In this document: positions 1 through 5,753 of the stretch, piece by piece
How the letters are laid out: the number at the start of each line of letters is the position of its first letter
Position numbering within the stretch: the stretch's first letter is position 1
NCBI GenBank assembly: GCA_945878355.1
Contig: CAMCTC010000152.1
Coordinates: forward strand, 1 to 9,619
Source: Bordetella parapertussis
GTDB taxonomy: Bacteria; Pseudomonadota; Gammaproteobacteria; Burkholderiales; Burkholderiaceae_C
DNA: 9,619 nucleotides
Direction of reading: 5' to 3'
Made by a program: the position numbers and the translations under genes
The notes under the pieces: generated by a model
Seen by the model: only the letters and a program-made list of their open reading frames with translations
Databases searched by the model: none
Told to the model about the DNA's origin: nothing

Positions 1-208
1 CGACGGCGTAGGCGATGCCCACGGGAATCAGCACCGCCGTCAATGCCAGACCGGCCATCATGTCGTGCGGCAGCCAAGCCAGTTCGTAGTGGCGCAGAAC
101 ATGCAAGCCCGGCAGCCAGCGCAACCAGCCCGTCTGGTCCTTCGCCAGCAGAGGGCGCGCGATGCGACCGGTCTTCTGCGCGGCGGGGGGCGGGGTGGAA
201 TCGTCCAT
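1..208 (-). CDS. SulP-family anion transporter, N-terminal part (partial)
   Basis: The first 69 codons of a gene that runs off the left edge. After a proline-rich cytoplasmic start (MDDSTPPPAAQKTG), residues 33 onward read PGLHVLRHYELAWLPHDMMAGL and then a hydrophobic helix ending IPVGIAYAV. This is the characteristic opening of SulP permeases, where a PGL..L..Y...WL..D..AG block precedes a helix with a (V/I)P.G.AYA motif. Family members are inner-membrane carriers for sulfate, bicarbonate or other anions, often with a C-terminal STAS domain that would lie outside the window; the substrate cannot be told from this part. The ATG lies 25 nt after the stop of the octaheme cytochrome gene on the same strand, so it is probably the last visible gene of that operon. 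I see no strong ribosome binding site. The family call is fairly firm. Confidence 0.85.
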   Translation of the reverse strand, partial: MDDSTPPPAAQKTGRIARPLLAKDQTGWLRWLPGLHVLRHYELAWLPHDMMAGLALTAVLIPVGIAYAV

Positions 209-233
209 AGTGGCTTGGTTCTTTCGCTTGGGC

Positions 234-977
234 TCAATCCCTTTCGCGCTTGTCCTTCCTGTGTTGTCCCTTGCCGTGGTCTCCCTTGCCGCTGGCACTG
301 CGGTGGCAGCGCACGCAGTTGTCAAGGCTCTCGGCGACGCCTTCTTCCCGGTGCTTGGCCTGCATGTTGGCGGGCGTGTGTTCGTGACAACCGTAGCAGG
401 TGTACTGCTTGTAGTTGTTGGCGACGTGGCAGGTCACGCAGGTCGCGTTGTGGTCCTTGTCCAGCGGGAAGAACTTGTCGTGGGCCAAGGTCGCCGGCTT
501 CCAGGCTTCGGTCTTGTGGCACTGGTCGCAGCCGATGTTCAGAGTCTTGTGCAGGTCGTTTTTCGGCGCGTCGTGGCAGGTGTTGCAGCGGTCCCGTGCC
601 GCTGCGCGCAGCATCGCATGCGAGAACGGCTTGCGGCTGCGCTGCGTCAGTTTCGGGCCGGCGTGGTCGCTATGACAGGCCATGCAGTTCTGGTCGCTCA
701 GTTCCTGATGGAACGAAACTTTCACGGGTTTGGCGTGGACGATGGCTGCCCCCTTGGTCGTGCGCAGACCGATGTCGGGCAGCGCGTGGCAAGCAATGCA
801 TCGGTCGGCCGTGGCACCACGCAGGGGCGTGTGGCAGGCAAAGCAATCGGTGCTCAACTCGGCATGCTCACCCACCAGCGCGCCAGGCGCCACCATCAGG
901 TGCGGATAGACAAAGGCCAGCGCCACCAGCACCACCAGGTTGGCGCCGATCACAAGCCAGAGCCAGCGGCCCTTCAC
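234..977 (-). CDS. Membrane-anchored octaheme c-type cytochrome (cytochrome c3-like family)
   Basis: A 247-residue protein with eight CXXCH heme c motifs at residues 45, 60, 98, 131, 150, 180, 194 and 221. At least ten other histidines (for example 38, 81, 90, 105, 120, 143, 166, 176, 200, 209) could be distal ligands, so bis-His hemes are plausible. Residues 6-24 form one hydrophobic helix with no obvious signal-peptidase site, suggesting an N-terminal anchor with the heme domain in the periplasm. The tail after residue 226 is Lys/Gly/His-rich. I chose the GTG start because it shares bases with the TGA stop of the preceding cytochrome b gene (GTGA) and has GGAG six bases upstream; the frame stays open further upstream but overlaps that gene. 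Likely role: periplasmic electron carrier or capacitor fed by the two upstream gene products. The physiological partner is unknown, and I cannot give a gene name. Confidence 0.9.
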   Translation of the reverse strand: MKGRWLWLVIGANLVVLVALAFVYPHLMVAPGALVGEHAELSTDCFACHTPLRGATADRCIACHALPDIGLRTTKGAAIVHAKPVKVSFHQELSDQNCMACHSDHAGPKLTQRSRKPFSHAMLRAAARDRCNTCHDAPKNDLHKTLNIGCDQCHKTEAWKPATLAHDKFFPLDKDHNATCVTCHVANNYKQYTCYGCHEHTPANMQAKHREEGVAESLDNCVRCHRSASGKGDHGKGQHRKDKRERD

Positions 978-1552
978 TTCCAGCTCCAAAACAGGAACTC
1001 GGCGACGATGTGCGCCAACGCCAGCACCGCAAAGGCCAGCGTGATGGGAAAGTGCACCGAGCGCCACTGTTTGACGGCGTCGAAGGTCAGGCTGTCCCAG
1101 TAGCTGCGCTCGGACTGCTGTTCGGTCGTCAGGCCCTGCGCTCGCATCAGCTGGCGCGCTTCTTCGAGACGGCGGCGCGAACGATCGAGCAAGAACTTGC
1201 CGGTCAAACCACTGGCGACATTGATGACCATCGCCACGGTGGCGAGCCAGGCCAGGATCGCATTGAAGTGGATGCCGGCGTGCACCAGCACGAGCAGCGA
1301 TCCCGCCCAGGCCATGTATTCGTGCAGTCGAAGCAACTTGATGGGTTGGCCTGACCGGATCAGCTTGCGTTTGCGCAGCGAATAGGCCAGCGACCCCAGG
1401 ATCATCAGGGTGCCCGGGATGCCGAGCCAGCGGCCGACCCACACAGCATTGAGCAGGTGCAGCGCCGCATCGCACAACAGCGTGGTAGCCACCAGCGCAA
1501 GCAGCGACAGGTAGAAGGGCAGCACCTCGCGGCTGAACAAACGGGCTTTCAT
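974..1552 (-). CDS. Small four-helix b-type cytochrome membrane subunit with two likely hemes
   Basis: A 192-residue integral membrane protein with four hydrophobic segments (about residues 12-35, 43-58, 78-112 and 168-188). Histidines 77 and 91, and 167 and 181, give two H-X13-H pairs on separate helices. This is the spacing by which two transmembrane helices hold two stacked b hemes in bc1-type, formate dehydrogenase-type and ferric reductase-like cytochromes. H95 and H32 are further histidines. A basic, polar loop (residues 119-165) separates the last two helices and could dock the reductase. The ATG is 4 nt after the reductase stop, and the gene ends in a GTGA overlap with the octaheme cytochrome, so the three are surely co-translated. 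Inferred role: carry electrons across the inner membrane between the cytoplasmic reductase and the periplasmic cytochrome. Heme binding is inferred from spacing only. Confidence 0.8.
   Translation of the reverse strand: MKARLFSREVLPFYLSLLALVATTLLCDAALHLLNAVWVGRWLGIPGTLMILGSLAYSLRKRKLIRSGQPIKLLRLHEYMAWAGSLLVLVHAGIHFNAILAWLATVAMVINVASGLTGKFLLDRSRRRLEEARQLMRAQGLTTEQQSERSYWDSLTFDAVKQWRSVHFPITLAFAVLALAHIVAEFLFWSWK
984..987 (-). promoter_or_regulatory. Ribosome binding site deciding the GTG start of the octaheme cytochrome
   Basis: GGAG on the minus strand, six bases before the GTG at 977 and inside the last codons of the cytochrome b gene. With the GTGA stop/start overlap this supports translational coupling, and favours this GTG over the longer in-frame open stretch upstream. 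Confidence 0.6.
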
Positions 1553-1556
1553 GGCG

Positions 1557-2816
1557 TCAGGCGTCCAGCACCAGGGCCGACTGCGGCTTGCCGACGCACA
1601 GCAGGCAGTGGCCCTTGGGGATGTCGTGGTCGGGCTTGTCCGCGTAGGTGACGACGCCGGACAGCAAGCGGGTCTGGCAGGCGCCACAGCTGCCGGATCG
1701 ACAGCCCGAATCCACCGCCAGGCCATGGCGTTCGGCAAAGTCGAGCAGGTTGGCATCCTGACCGTCCCAGGCCAGCGTGCGGCCCGAGCGGCTGAAGCGT
1801 AGATCGACGGCAGCCGAGCTCGCGACGGCGGGCTCATTGCTCACCGGACCTGTCGGCCGCACCGAAGCTGGGCCGAAAGCCTCGAAGTGGATGTCGCCGG
1901 CCTGCACACCCCACTCGCGCAAGGCGGGCACCAGGCTGCGCATCATCGGCGGCGGACCGCAGACATAGAACTGGTGGCGGCCATGGGGCAGGGTGCGGCG
2001 CAGCAACGCCAGATCGATGTAACCGGCGTGCTGGTAGTCGCGGTCCACCACGTCATCGACTCCGGGGCTGCCGTACACGACGTTCAGCTTGAGGGCCGGG
2101 TGTGCAGCCGCAAGGTCTTCCAGTACCGGCTTGAAGGCATGGTCGCCGCTGCTGCGCACGCCGTAGTACAAATGGACCAGCCGCTCTGGCTGCTCAGTCA
2201 CGCACCAGCGCAGCATGCTCATCATCGGCGTGATGCCGATGCCGCCGGCGATGAGCACCGTCGGCACGCTGGCATCCGGGTCGATGAAGAAGTGGCCCGA
2301 GGGCGCCTTCACCTGAAGCACATCAGCTTCGTGCACCCGGTCATGGAAATACCCCGACGACACACCCGGCGGCAACGCCGGCTGGGCCGCGGGTGGCGGC
2401 ACGCGTTTGATGGTGATGCGGTAGCCCGTCGGATCGGGTCGATCAGACAGCGAATAGCAGCGCGTGATGCTGCGCTCGGCGACCGACGCAGCCGCAACGC
2501 CGCCTGGCACCTTCAGCGAAAAGGTCAGGTACTGACCCGGCTGGTACGGCGTGAGCGGCGCGCCGTCGACGGGTTGAAGGTAGAACGAGCACTGAGTCTG
2601 CGCTGCGTCCTCGAACTCACGACGTACGACGCGGAACTCACGCCAACCTGACCAGGCGCCAGAGGGGGATCCGGGGGCCGCGACCATTTCCTCCACGCCG
2701 GGTGACGCCGGCACATCGGTGGTCGAGGGTCGCCGCCAAATGGCGAATGCCACGCCCGCCATCACCTGCAGCAGCAGGGCCACCGCGATGTAGGCGAGCA
2801 GTTGAGCGACAGTCAT
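1557..2816 (-). CDS. Membrane-anchored FAD/NAD(P)-dependent ferredoxin-type oxidoreductase with C-terminal [2Fe-2S] domain
   Basis: A 419-residue protein. Residues 5-27 form one N-terminal transmembrane helix, followed by a short linker. A ferredoxin-reductase module follows: the FAD-binding RCYSLS is at 119-124, the NAD(P)-binding GGIGITP at 191-197, YYGVRS at 217-222, and CGPPPMM at 286-292. A C-terminal plant-type [2Fe-2S] domain has C372-X4-C377-X2-C380 and a final cysteine at 407 (404 also present). Fold and order resemble Hcr or flavohemoglobin-type reductases and the NqrF subunit, the latter also having an N-terminal helix (though NqrF carries its [2Fe-2S] domain before the flavin domain). 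It should oxidise NAD(P)H in the cytoplasm and pass single electrons through FAD and the iron-sulfur cluster; the next gene's b cytochrome is the obvious acceptor. The reverse direction is also possible. It is the first gene of the operon, with no clear Shine-Dalgarno before the ATG. Confidence 0.9.
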   Translation of the reverse strand: MTVAQLLAYIAVALLLQVMAGVAFAIWRRPSTTDVPASPGVEEMVAAPGSPSGAWSGWREFRVVRREFEDAAQTQCSFYLQPVDGAPLTPYQPGQYLTFSLKVPGGVAAASVAERSITRCYSLSDRPDPTGYRITIKRVPPPAAQPALPPGVSSGYFHDRVHEADVLQVKAPSGHFFIDPDASVPTVLIAGGIGITPMMSMLRWCVTEQPERLVHLYYGVRSSGDHAFKPVLEDLAAAHPALKLNVVYGSPGVDDVVDRDYQHAGYIDLALLRRTLPHGRHQFYVCGPPPMMRSLVPALREWGVQAGDIHFEAFGPASVRPTGPVSNEPAVASSAAVDLRFSRSGRTLAWDGQDANLLDFAERHGLAVDSGCRSGSCGACQTRLLSGVVTYADKPDHDIPKGHCLLCVGKPQSALVLDA

Positions 2817-2869
2817 CGGTCAAGTGTCGTGGGCTGGACTGAGGGCGCGACTTGATCGCCGTCAATTGA

Positions 2870-2892
2870 GCCGTTCGCGCCAGACGAACGGC
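2870..2892. promoter_or_regulatory. Perfect 8-bp inverted repeat upstream of the electron-transfer operon
   Basis: GCCGTTCG and CGAACGGC are exact inverted copies separated by seven bases, centred about 65 bp before the reductase ATG. There is no T-run on either side, so it is a poor terminator. Next to it on the minus strand lies TTGACG (2865-2860), a possible -35 element, though no convincing -10 follows at the usual distance. An operator for the operon is the likeliest reading; which regulator would bind is unknown. Confidence 0.4.
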
Positions 2893-2940
2893 GCTGGCCC
2901 TGCTGACCGCGCGCAGTTCCTGTGACCGAAGTCCGAGTCC

Positions 2941-3208
2941 TTGAAGCCCTGGTGGTTTGGCGGGCGGCTTGCGCTTGAGCTCCACCCGACCGGCGGCGTG
3001 GAGTGGTGCCGGCAGCGCAAGAACCGGTCGCCAGCGCTGATGTTTGTCACGCTGGGCGCGCCCGGCGTGGGCAGCAGTCTTGTTGCTGACCGTGGGCGCG
3101 TTTGCGCTGGATGGCACACGGCCTGTGGCGGTGTACAGCTTGAGTGGCGGGGTGACTGCCTTGATCGGCATCTCTCACTGGATGCTTGGGATGATGCTCA
3201 TCGGGTGA
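2941..3208 (+). pseudogene. Possible frameshifted remnant of a membrane-protein gene (weak)
   Basis: One plus-strand frame begins LKPWWFGGRLALELHPTGG with no ATG and no ribosome binding site. A second frame, open from the codon after the TGA at 3038-3040 to the TGA at 3206-3208, reads WARPAWAAVLLLTVGAFALD followed by GTRPVAVYSLSGG and ISHWMLGMMLIG. The latter looks like the end of a membrane protein: a hydrophobic helix, a short polar turn, then a second helix. The switch between frames would mean an old frameshift. I recognise no family. It may equally be chance coding-like sequence in GC-rich DNA. Confidence 0.2.
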
Positions 3209-3234
3209 ACAATCAAAAATCACCTTTTTAGCAC

Positions 3235-3263
3235 TTTACATGAATGGCACATCAGACTACTCT
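3235..3263 (+). promoter_or_regulatory. Candidate sigma-70 promoter for the small ORF and MFS gene
   Basis: TTTACA at 3235-3240, a 17-base spacer, and TACTCT at 3258-3263, in the only AT-rich patch before the genes. The -35 matches five of six consensus bases, but the -10 only three. This would leave a leader of roughly 85 bases before the ATG at 3354. Confidence 0.3.
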
Positions 3264-3353
3264 TCGAGCTAGGCCTTAGGGTAACTCTCGCTTTCTGCTG
3301 CTCTGACAGCGCCATATCAAGCCAGTGTCGCTAGAGGCCAGGGAGGACGAAAC

Positions 3354-3473
3354 ATGTCGAAGGATCGAGTCGTGTTCATGCCATGGACACAAGCCAAGCC
3401 GGTGGTGCGCGCCAAGGCCACCCGCGCGCTCAACCAGTCCGGCCTCGACGCCGCGCTGAACCTCTGTGAATAG
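3354..3473 (+). CDS. Small ORF of 39 residues, overlapping the MFS start (leader peptide or coupling ORF)
   Basis: ATG to TAG, starting MSKDRVVFMPWTQAKPVVRA and ending NLCE. The strong purine-rich AGGGAGGA lies just upstream (3340-3347), six bases before the ATG, which is the best ribosome binding site in this part of the window. Its last eight bases overlap the GTG start of the MFS gene, which has no ribosome binding site of its own, so translating this ORF probably delivers ribosomes to the transporter. The peptide is basic, with no hydrophobic helix and no family I recognise. It could be a true small protein, a translational leader, or the N-terminal stub of a lost upstream gene. Confidence 0.5.
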   Translation: MSKDRVVFMPWTQAKPVVRAKATRALNQSGLDAALNLCE

Positions 3474-4752
3474 CCCGCGCCCACCGCTGCGCGACACGCT
3501 GGTGCTGGTGATGCTTCTGTCGGCTGTCACCGGCCTCAGCCAGTTTTACCGGGTGTCCAACAGCGTGATCGGGCCCGAGGTCGCCTTAGAGCTTGGCCTC
3601 AACGCGCGCGAGGTCGGCTTGGCCGGCGGCGCGTTCTTCCTCGCGCTGCTGGTCGCGCAGATCCCGGTGGGCATGGCGTTCGACCGCTGGGGCGCGCGCG
3701 CCACGCTGTCGTCTATCAGCGGGCTGGCGGTGCTCGGCGCGCTGCTGATCGCCCGGGCGACCGACGCCACCGAACTCATCGCCGCGCGCTTCCTGGTGGG
3801 GATCGGCTGCTCGGCGAGCTTCATGTCGGCTGTGTTCCTGTGCGCGCGCTGGTTCGGCGTGCAGCGCTTCACGATCGTCCTGTCGTGGGTCTTCGCCACG
3901 AGCAATATCGGCACGCTGGTGGCGGCAACGCCGCTTGCGTGGGCGAGCGCGACGATCGGGTGGCGCCACGCCTTCGAAGCGCTTGCCGCCCTGACGGCCC
4001 TGTTCTCGCTGGCCTTCTGGTGGCTGGTTCGCGACGATCCGCCCGGCGCGGTCGTGCGGCCCCGCAGCCAGGAGTCACTGGCGGAAGTGCTGCGCGGATT
4101 GCGCGAGGTCTGGCGCACCCCCGGCCTCGGTCCGGTGTTCGCGATGCACACCTTCACCTATGCCTGTTTGGTGACCGTGCTTGGCGTCTGGGCCGGACCG
4201 TACCTGCACGACGTGCACGGACTCAACACGGTCGAGCGGGGCAACATCCTCTTTGCGATGGGCATCGGCTCGATCATCGGACCGCTGGCGTTCGGGCCGC
4301 TCGATCGGGTATTGGGCACCCGCAAGAAGATCGTCGTGGCCGGCGCTCTGTCGTGCATCGCGCTGTTTGCCACCCTCGCCGCCATGCCGCACCCACCGCT
4401 CGCCGTTGCCACTGCGCTGCTCGTGGCACTGCCGGTGCTGTCGTCCTACTCGATCGTCACCGTCTCGCAGGGCCGCGCGCTGTTCCCAGAGCGGCTCGCA
4501 GGCCGCGGCGTCACCACGGTGAACATGGCGCAGGTGCTTGGCTCAGCGGTCCTGCCGGCGCTGGCGGGCTACGTGGTCGGATCGTTCGCCGGCCTCGGTG
4601 AGGCGCCGGGCGCACCGGCACCGGAGGAGGCCTACCGCTGCGTGTTCGCGATGCTCGGGGCGGGCAGTTGCATCGGCCTTGCGTTCTACCTGCGATCGAA
4701 GGACAGCCGGCCGAAGATCAGCGGGCAAAAAGCATTCTCGAAGTTGAAATGA
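3466..4752 (+). CDS. MFS transporter (12-helix major facilitator)
   Basis: A 428-residue inner-membrane protein, a normal size for the family, with two sets of about six hydrophobic helices separated by a polar central loop near residues 188-215. Motif A is clear after helix 2 as GMAFDRWGAR (69-78), matching the G...DR.GAR pattern of MFS carriers. The early FYRVSNSVIGPE segment (28-38) lies in the helix 1/loop region. Substrate cannot be assigned; MFS proteins of this look include organic-acid and sugar-phosphate carriers as well as efflux pumps. The GTG start has no ribosome binding site but overlaps the preceding small ORF, and in-frame alternatives would cut into helix 1. The tail (SKDSRPKISGQKAFSKLK) is short and basic. 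No gene of an obvious pathway sits beside it. Confidence 0.9.
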   Translation: MNSPRPPLRDTLVLVMLLSAVTGLSQFYRVSNSVIGPEVALELGLNAREVGLAGGAFFLALLVAQIPVGMAFDRWGARATLSSISGLAVLGALLIARATDATELIAARFLVGIGCSASFMSAVFLCARWFGVQRFTIVLSWVFATSNIGTLVAATPLAWASATIGWRHAFEALAALTALFSLAFWWLVRDDPPGAVVRPRSQESLAEVLRGLREVWRTPGLGPVFAMHTFTYACLVTVLGVWAGPYLHDVHGLNTVERGNILFAMGIGSIIGPLAFGPLDRVLGTRKKIVVAGALSCIALFATLAAMPHPPLAVATALLVALPVLSSYSIVTVSQGRALFPERLAGRGVTTVNMAQVLGSAVLPALAGYVVGSFAGLGEAPGAPAPEEAYRCVFAMLGAGSCIGLAFYLRSKDSRPKISGQKAFSKLK

Positions 4753-4779
4753 AGTTGCGAGCGCTTAAGTTCTCGTGAG

Positions 4780-4794
4780 CAGGCTGCAAGCCTG
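4780..4794. repeat. Short hairpin after the MFS gene, abutting the RAYT left end
   Basis: CAGGCT and AGCCTG form a perfect 6-bp stem with a GCA loop. Its last base touches the GGGGTCAGGTCTTG end of the RAYT element. It is not followed directly by a T-run (the nearest is TTTT at 4808-4811), so it is a weak terminator candidate for the MFS gene. It may instead be a REP-like hairpin belonging to the RAYT end. Confidence 0.35.
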
Positions 4795-4807
4795 GGGTCA
4801 GGTCTTG
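4795..4807 (+). repeat. Left terminal inverted repeat of the RAYT element
   Basis: GGGTCAGGTCTTG, an exact inverted copy of 5691-5703. A further G at 4794 would extend it to 14 bases on this side only; the partner position at 5704 is T. Confidence 0.8.
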
Positions 4808-4810
4808 TTT

Positions 4811-5659
4811 TCATACATTGATCGCTTTCCATTTCACGATCCGACTGACGGTAGCAGAGTGAACATCAAAGGCCTGAGCAATCTCCTTCATGCTGTAGCA
4901 GCCGGTCGCATAGGCTTGCACGATGGCTGGATTGCGCGCTGGCATCGATGCAAACTCGGTCAGCGGAGGCGCTGAGGCGCGACGTTGTAGACGCGGTATC
5001 TCTGCATCCGCCGAAAGCCTGACGTCTATTTTTTTTTTGCCCAAAGCTTCAGCGAATTTGGCATCCCCCAAATACAGCTGGCCCTGCAGTTGGTCCCACA
5101 CGCTGGGCAAATTCACGCCAGCCCTGACGTGATGGATGTACGAAGCCACCGCTGTTCTGGCGTCATCGCCAAACTGTGACAGCAGCCACTGCACTTGCAA
5201 CCAGGCCGGCGGCGTAACGCGGCCTAGCATGGCTCGGTAACTGCTCCAGGGCCAGTCTTCGGGCAAGTCGCAGATGCCCGCCCGAACGGGGTTGAGCACC
5301 ACGTAGCGAGCCAATTCCAGCAAGTACGCCTCGCGCTGCACGATGATGGCTTTGAACCGTCCTTGAAAGAGGTGACCGACTGTGTTGTGGGTGCGGTTAT
5401 GCCACTGGGTGTAAACGCCGTTGAGCTGGCGCATACCGGCGCTCAGGTGACCATCTATGGTCTCCACAACGATATGAAAATGGTTGTCCATCAGGCAGTA
5501 GGCGTGGCACAGCCAGTTGTGCCTGGTGCAAACATTGCCCAATAAATCGAGCCAGTACTGCCGGTCAGCATCGCTCAGGTAGATGGCTTCGCGCCTGTCG
5601 CCACGCGTAGTGACGTGATAAAGCCCGCCGGGAAATTCGATGCGCAATGGTCTTGCCAT
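4811..5659 (-). CDS. REP-associated tyrosine transposase (Y1/HUH family)
   Basis: A 282-residue single-strand DNA transposase. It starts MARPLRIEFPGGLYHVTTRG, the usual RAYT opening. The HUH metal site is NHFHIV, with histidines 60 and 62. The catalytic tyrosine is probably Y119 in RYVVLNPVRAG, just before the NPVRAG block. WPWSSY (136-141) is another family signature. After a linker, residues 255-278 (YSMKEIAQAFDVHSATVSRI) form a helix-turn-helix, so this is the longer RAYT form with a C-terminal DNA-binding domain. The gene looks intact. Codons 208-210 plus the next base form a run of ten A on the coding strand, an unusual homopolymer in such GC-rich DNA. The enzyme should nick and join hairpin (REP) DNA. 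No strong ribosome binding site precedes the ATG. Confidence 0.93.
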   Translation of the reverse strand: MARPLRIEFPGGLYHVTTRGDRREAIYLSDADRQYWLDLLGNVCTRHNWLCHAYCLMDNHFHIVVETIDGHLSAGMRQLNGVYTQWHNRTHNTVGHLFQGRFKAIIVQREAYLLELARYVVLNPVRAGICDLPEDWPWSSYRAMLGRVTPPAWLQVQWLLSQFGDDARTAVASYIHHVRAGVNLPSVWDQLQGQLYLGDAKFAEALGKKKIDVRLSADAEIPRLQRRASAPPLTEFASMPARNPAIVQAYATGCYSMKEIAQAFDVHSATVSRIVKWKAINV

Positions 5660-5690
5660 GGCGAGATTTTAGTGGGAGTTTGTTTGATTG

Positions 5691-5703
5691 CAAGACCTGA
5701 CCC
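5691..5703 (-). repeat. Right terminal inverted repeat of the RAYT element
   Basis: CAAGACCTGACCC on the plus strand, the exact inverted partner of 4795-4807. It lies 31 bp upstream of the transposase ATG, so the transposase promoter must lie within or just beyond this end. Confidence 0.8.
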
Positions 5704-5721
5704 TATGGGTTCCTATGGGTT
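5702..5721. repeat. Tandem duplication of a 10-bp unit at the RAYT right border
   Basis: CCTATGGGTT occurs twice without a gap (5702-5711 and 5712-5721). The first copy overlaps the last two bases of the right inverted repeat, so the duplication is at or created with the element boundary. Confidence 0.6.
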
Positions 5722-5753
5722 CACTGCCGCCGTATGACCAGCAGGTGGCCGCC

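Larger units (their letters stand above)
2893..3353. other. Long divergent intergenic stretch, no gene that can be supported
   Basis: This lies between the minus-strand reductase operon and the plus-strand MFS unit. I see no complete gene with a start, ribosome binding site and recognisable product. Plus-strand frames at 2941-3231 and 3041-3208 have protein-like stretches (entered separately as a possible remnant). From about 3209 the composition turns AT-richer (runs of A and T at 3214-3229), as expected for a promoter zone feeding the downstream genes. Confidence 0.5.
4795..5703. mobile_element. RAYT (IS200/IS605-like) element with 13-bp terminal inverted repeats
   Basis: GGGTCAGGTCTTG at 4795-4807 is repeated exactly in inverted orientation as CAAGACCTGACCC at 5691-5703. 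The two copies enclose a single minus-strand tyrosine transposase gene with little spare DNA (3 bp on one side, 31 bp on the other). Such symmetric ends around one RAYT gene suggest a unit that moved as a whole or is still mobile. No target-site duplication is evident, which fits Y1/HUH chemistry. It sits between the MFS gene and the toxin-antitoxin operon without breaking either. Confidence 0.75.

Noticed and set aside
65..1354. A 429-codon plus-strand open frame across the cytochrome and SulP genes
   Set aside because: It is Arg/Cys/Ser-rich with no domain logic, and lies opposite genes with clear heme and membrane motifs. It is open because of high GC.
978..1475. Upstream in-frame extension of the octaheme cytochrome to 413 codons
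   Set aside because: It overlaps the cytochrome b gene almost entirely and lacks heme or membrane features. The GTG at 977 with GGAG and the GTGA overlap explains the start better.
1553..1837. Upstream in-frame extension of the cytochrome b gene to 287 codons
   Set aside because: It runs inside the reductase's [2Fe-2S] domain in another frame and adds only low-complexity Ala/Arg/Ser. The ATG at 1552, 4 nt after the reductase stop, is natural.
3546..4157. Long minus-strand open frame opposite the MFS gene
   Set aside because: It is antisense to transmembrane coding sequence, of Arg/Ala/Ser composition, with no recognisable motif.
5029..5038. T10 run as an intrinsic terminator
   Set aside because: It has no GC-rich stem before it on the plus strand and lies inside the transposase coding region, where it encodes three lysines.
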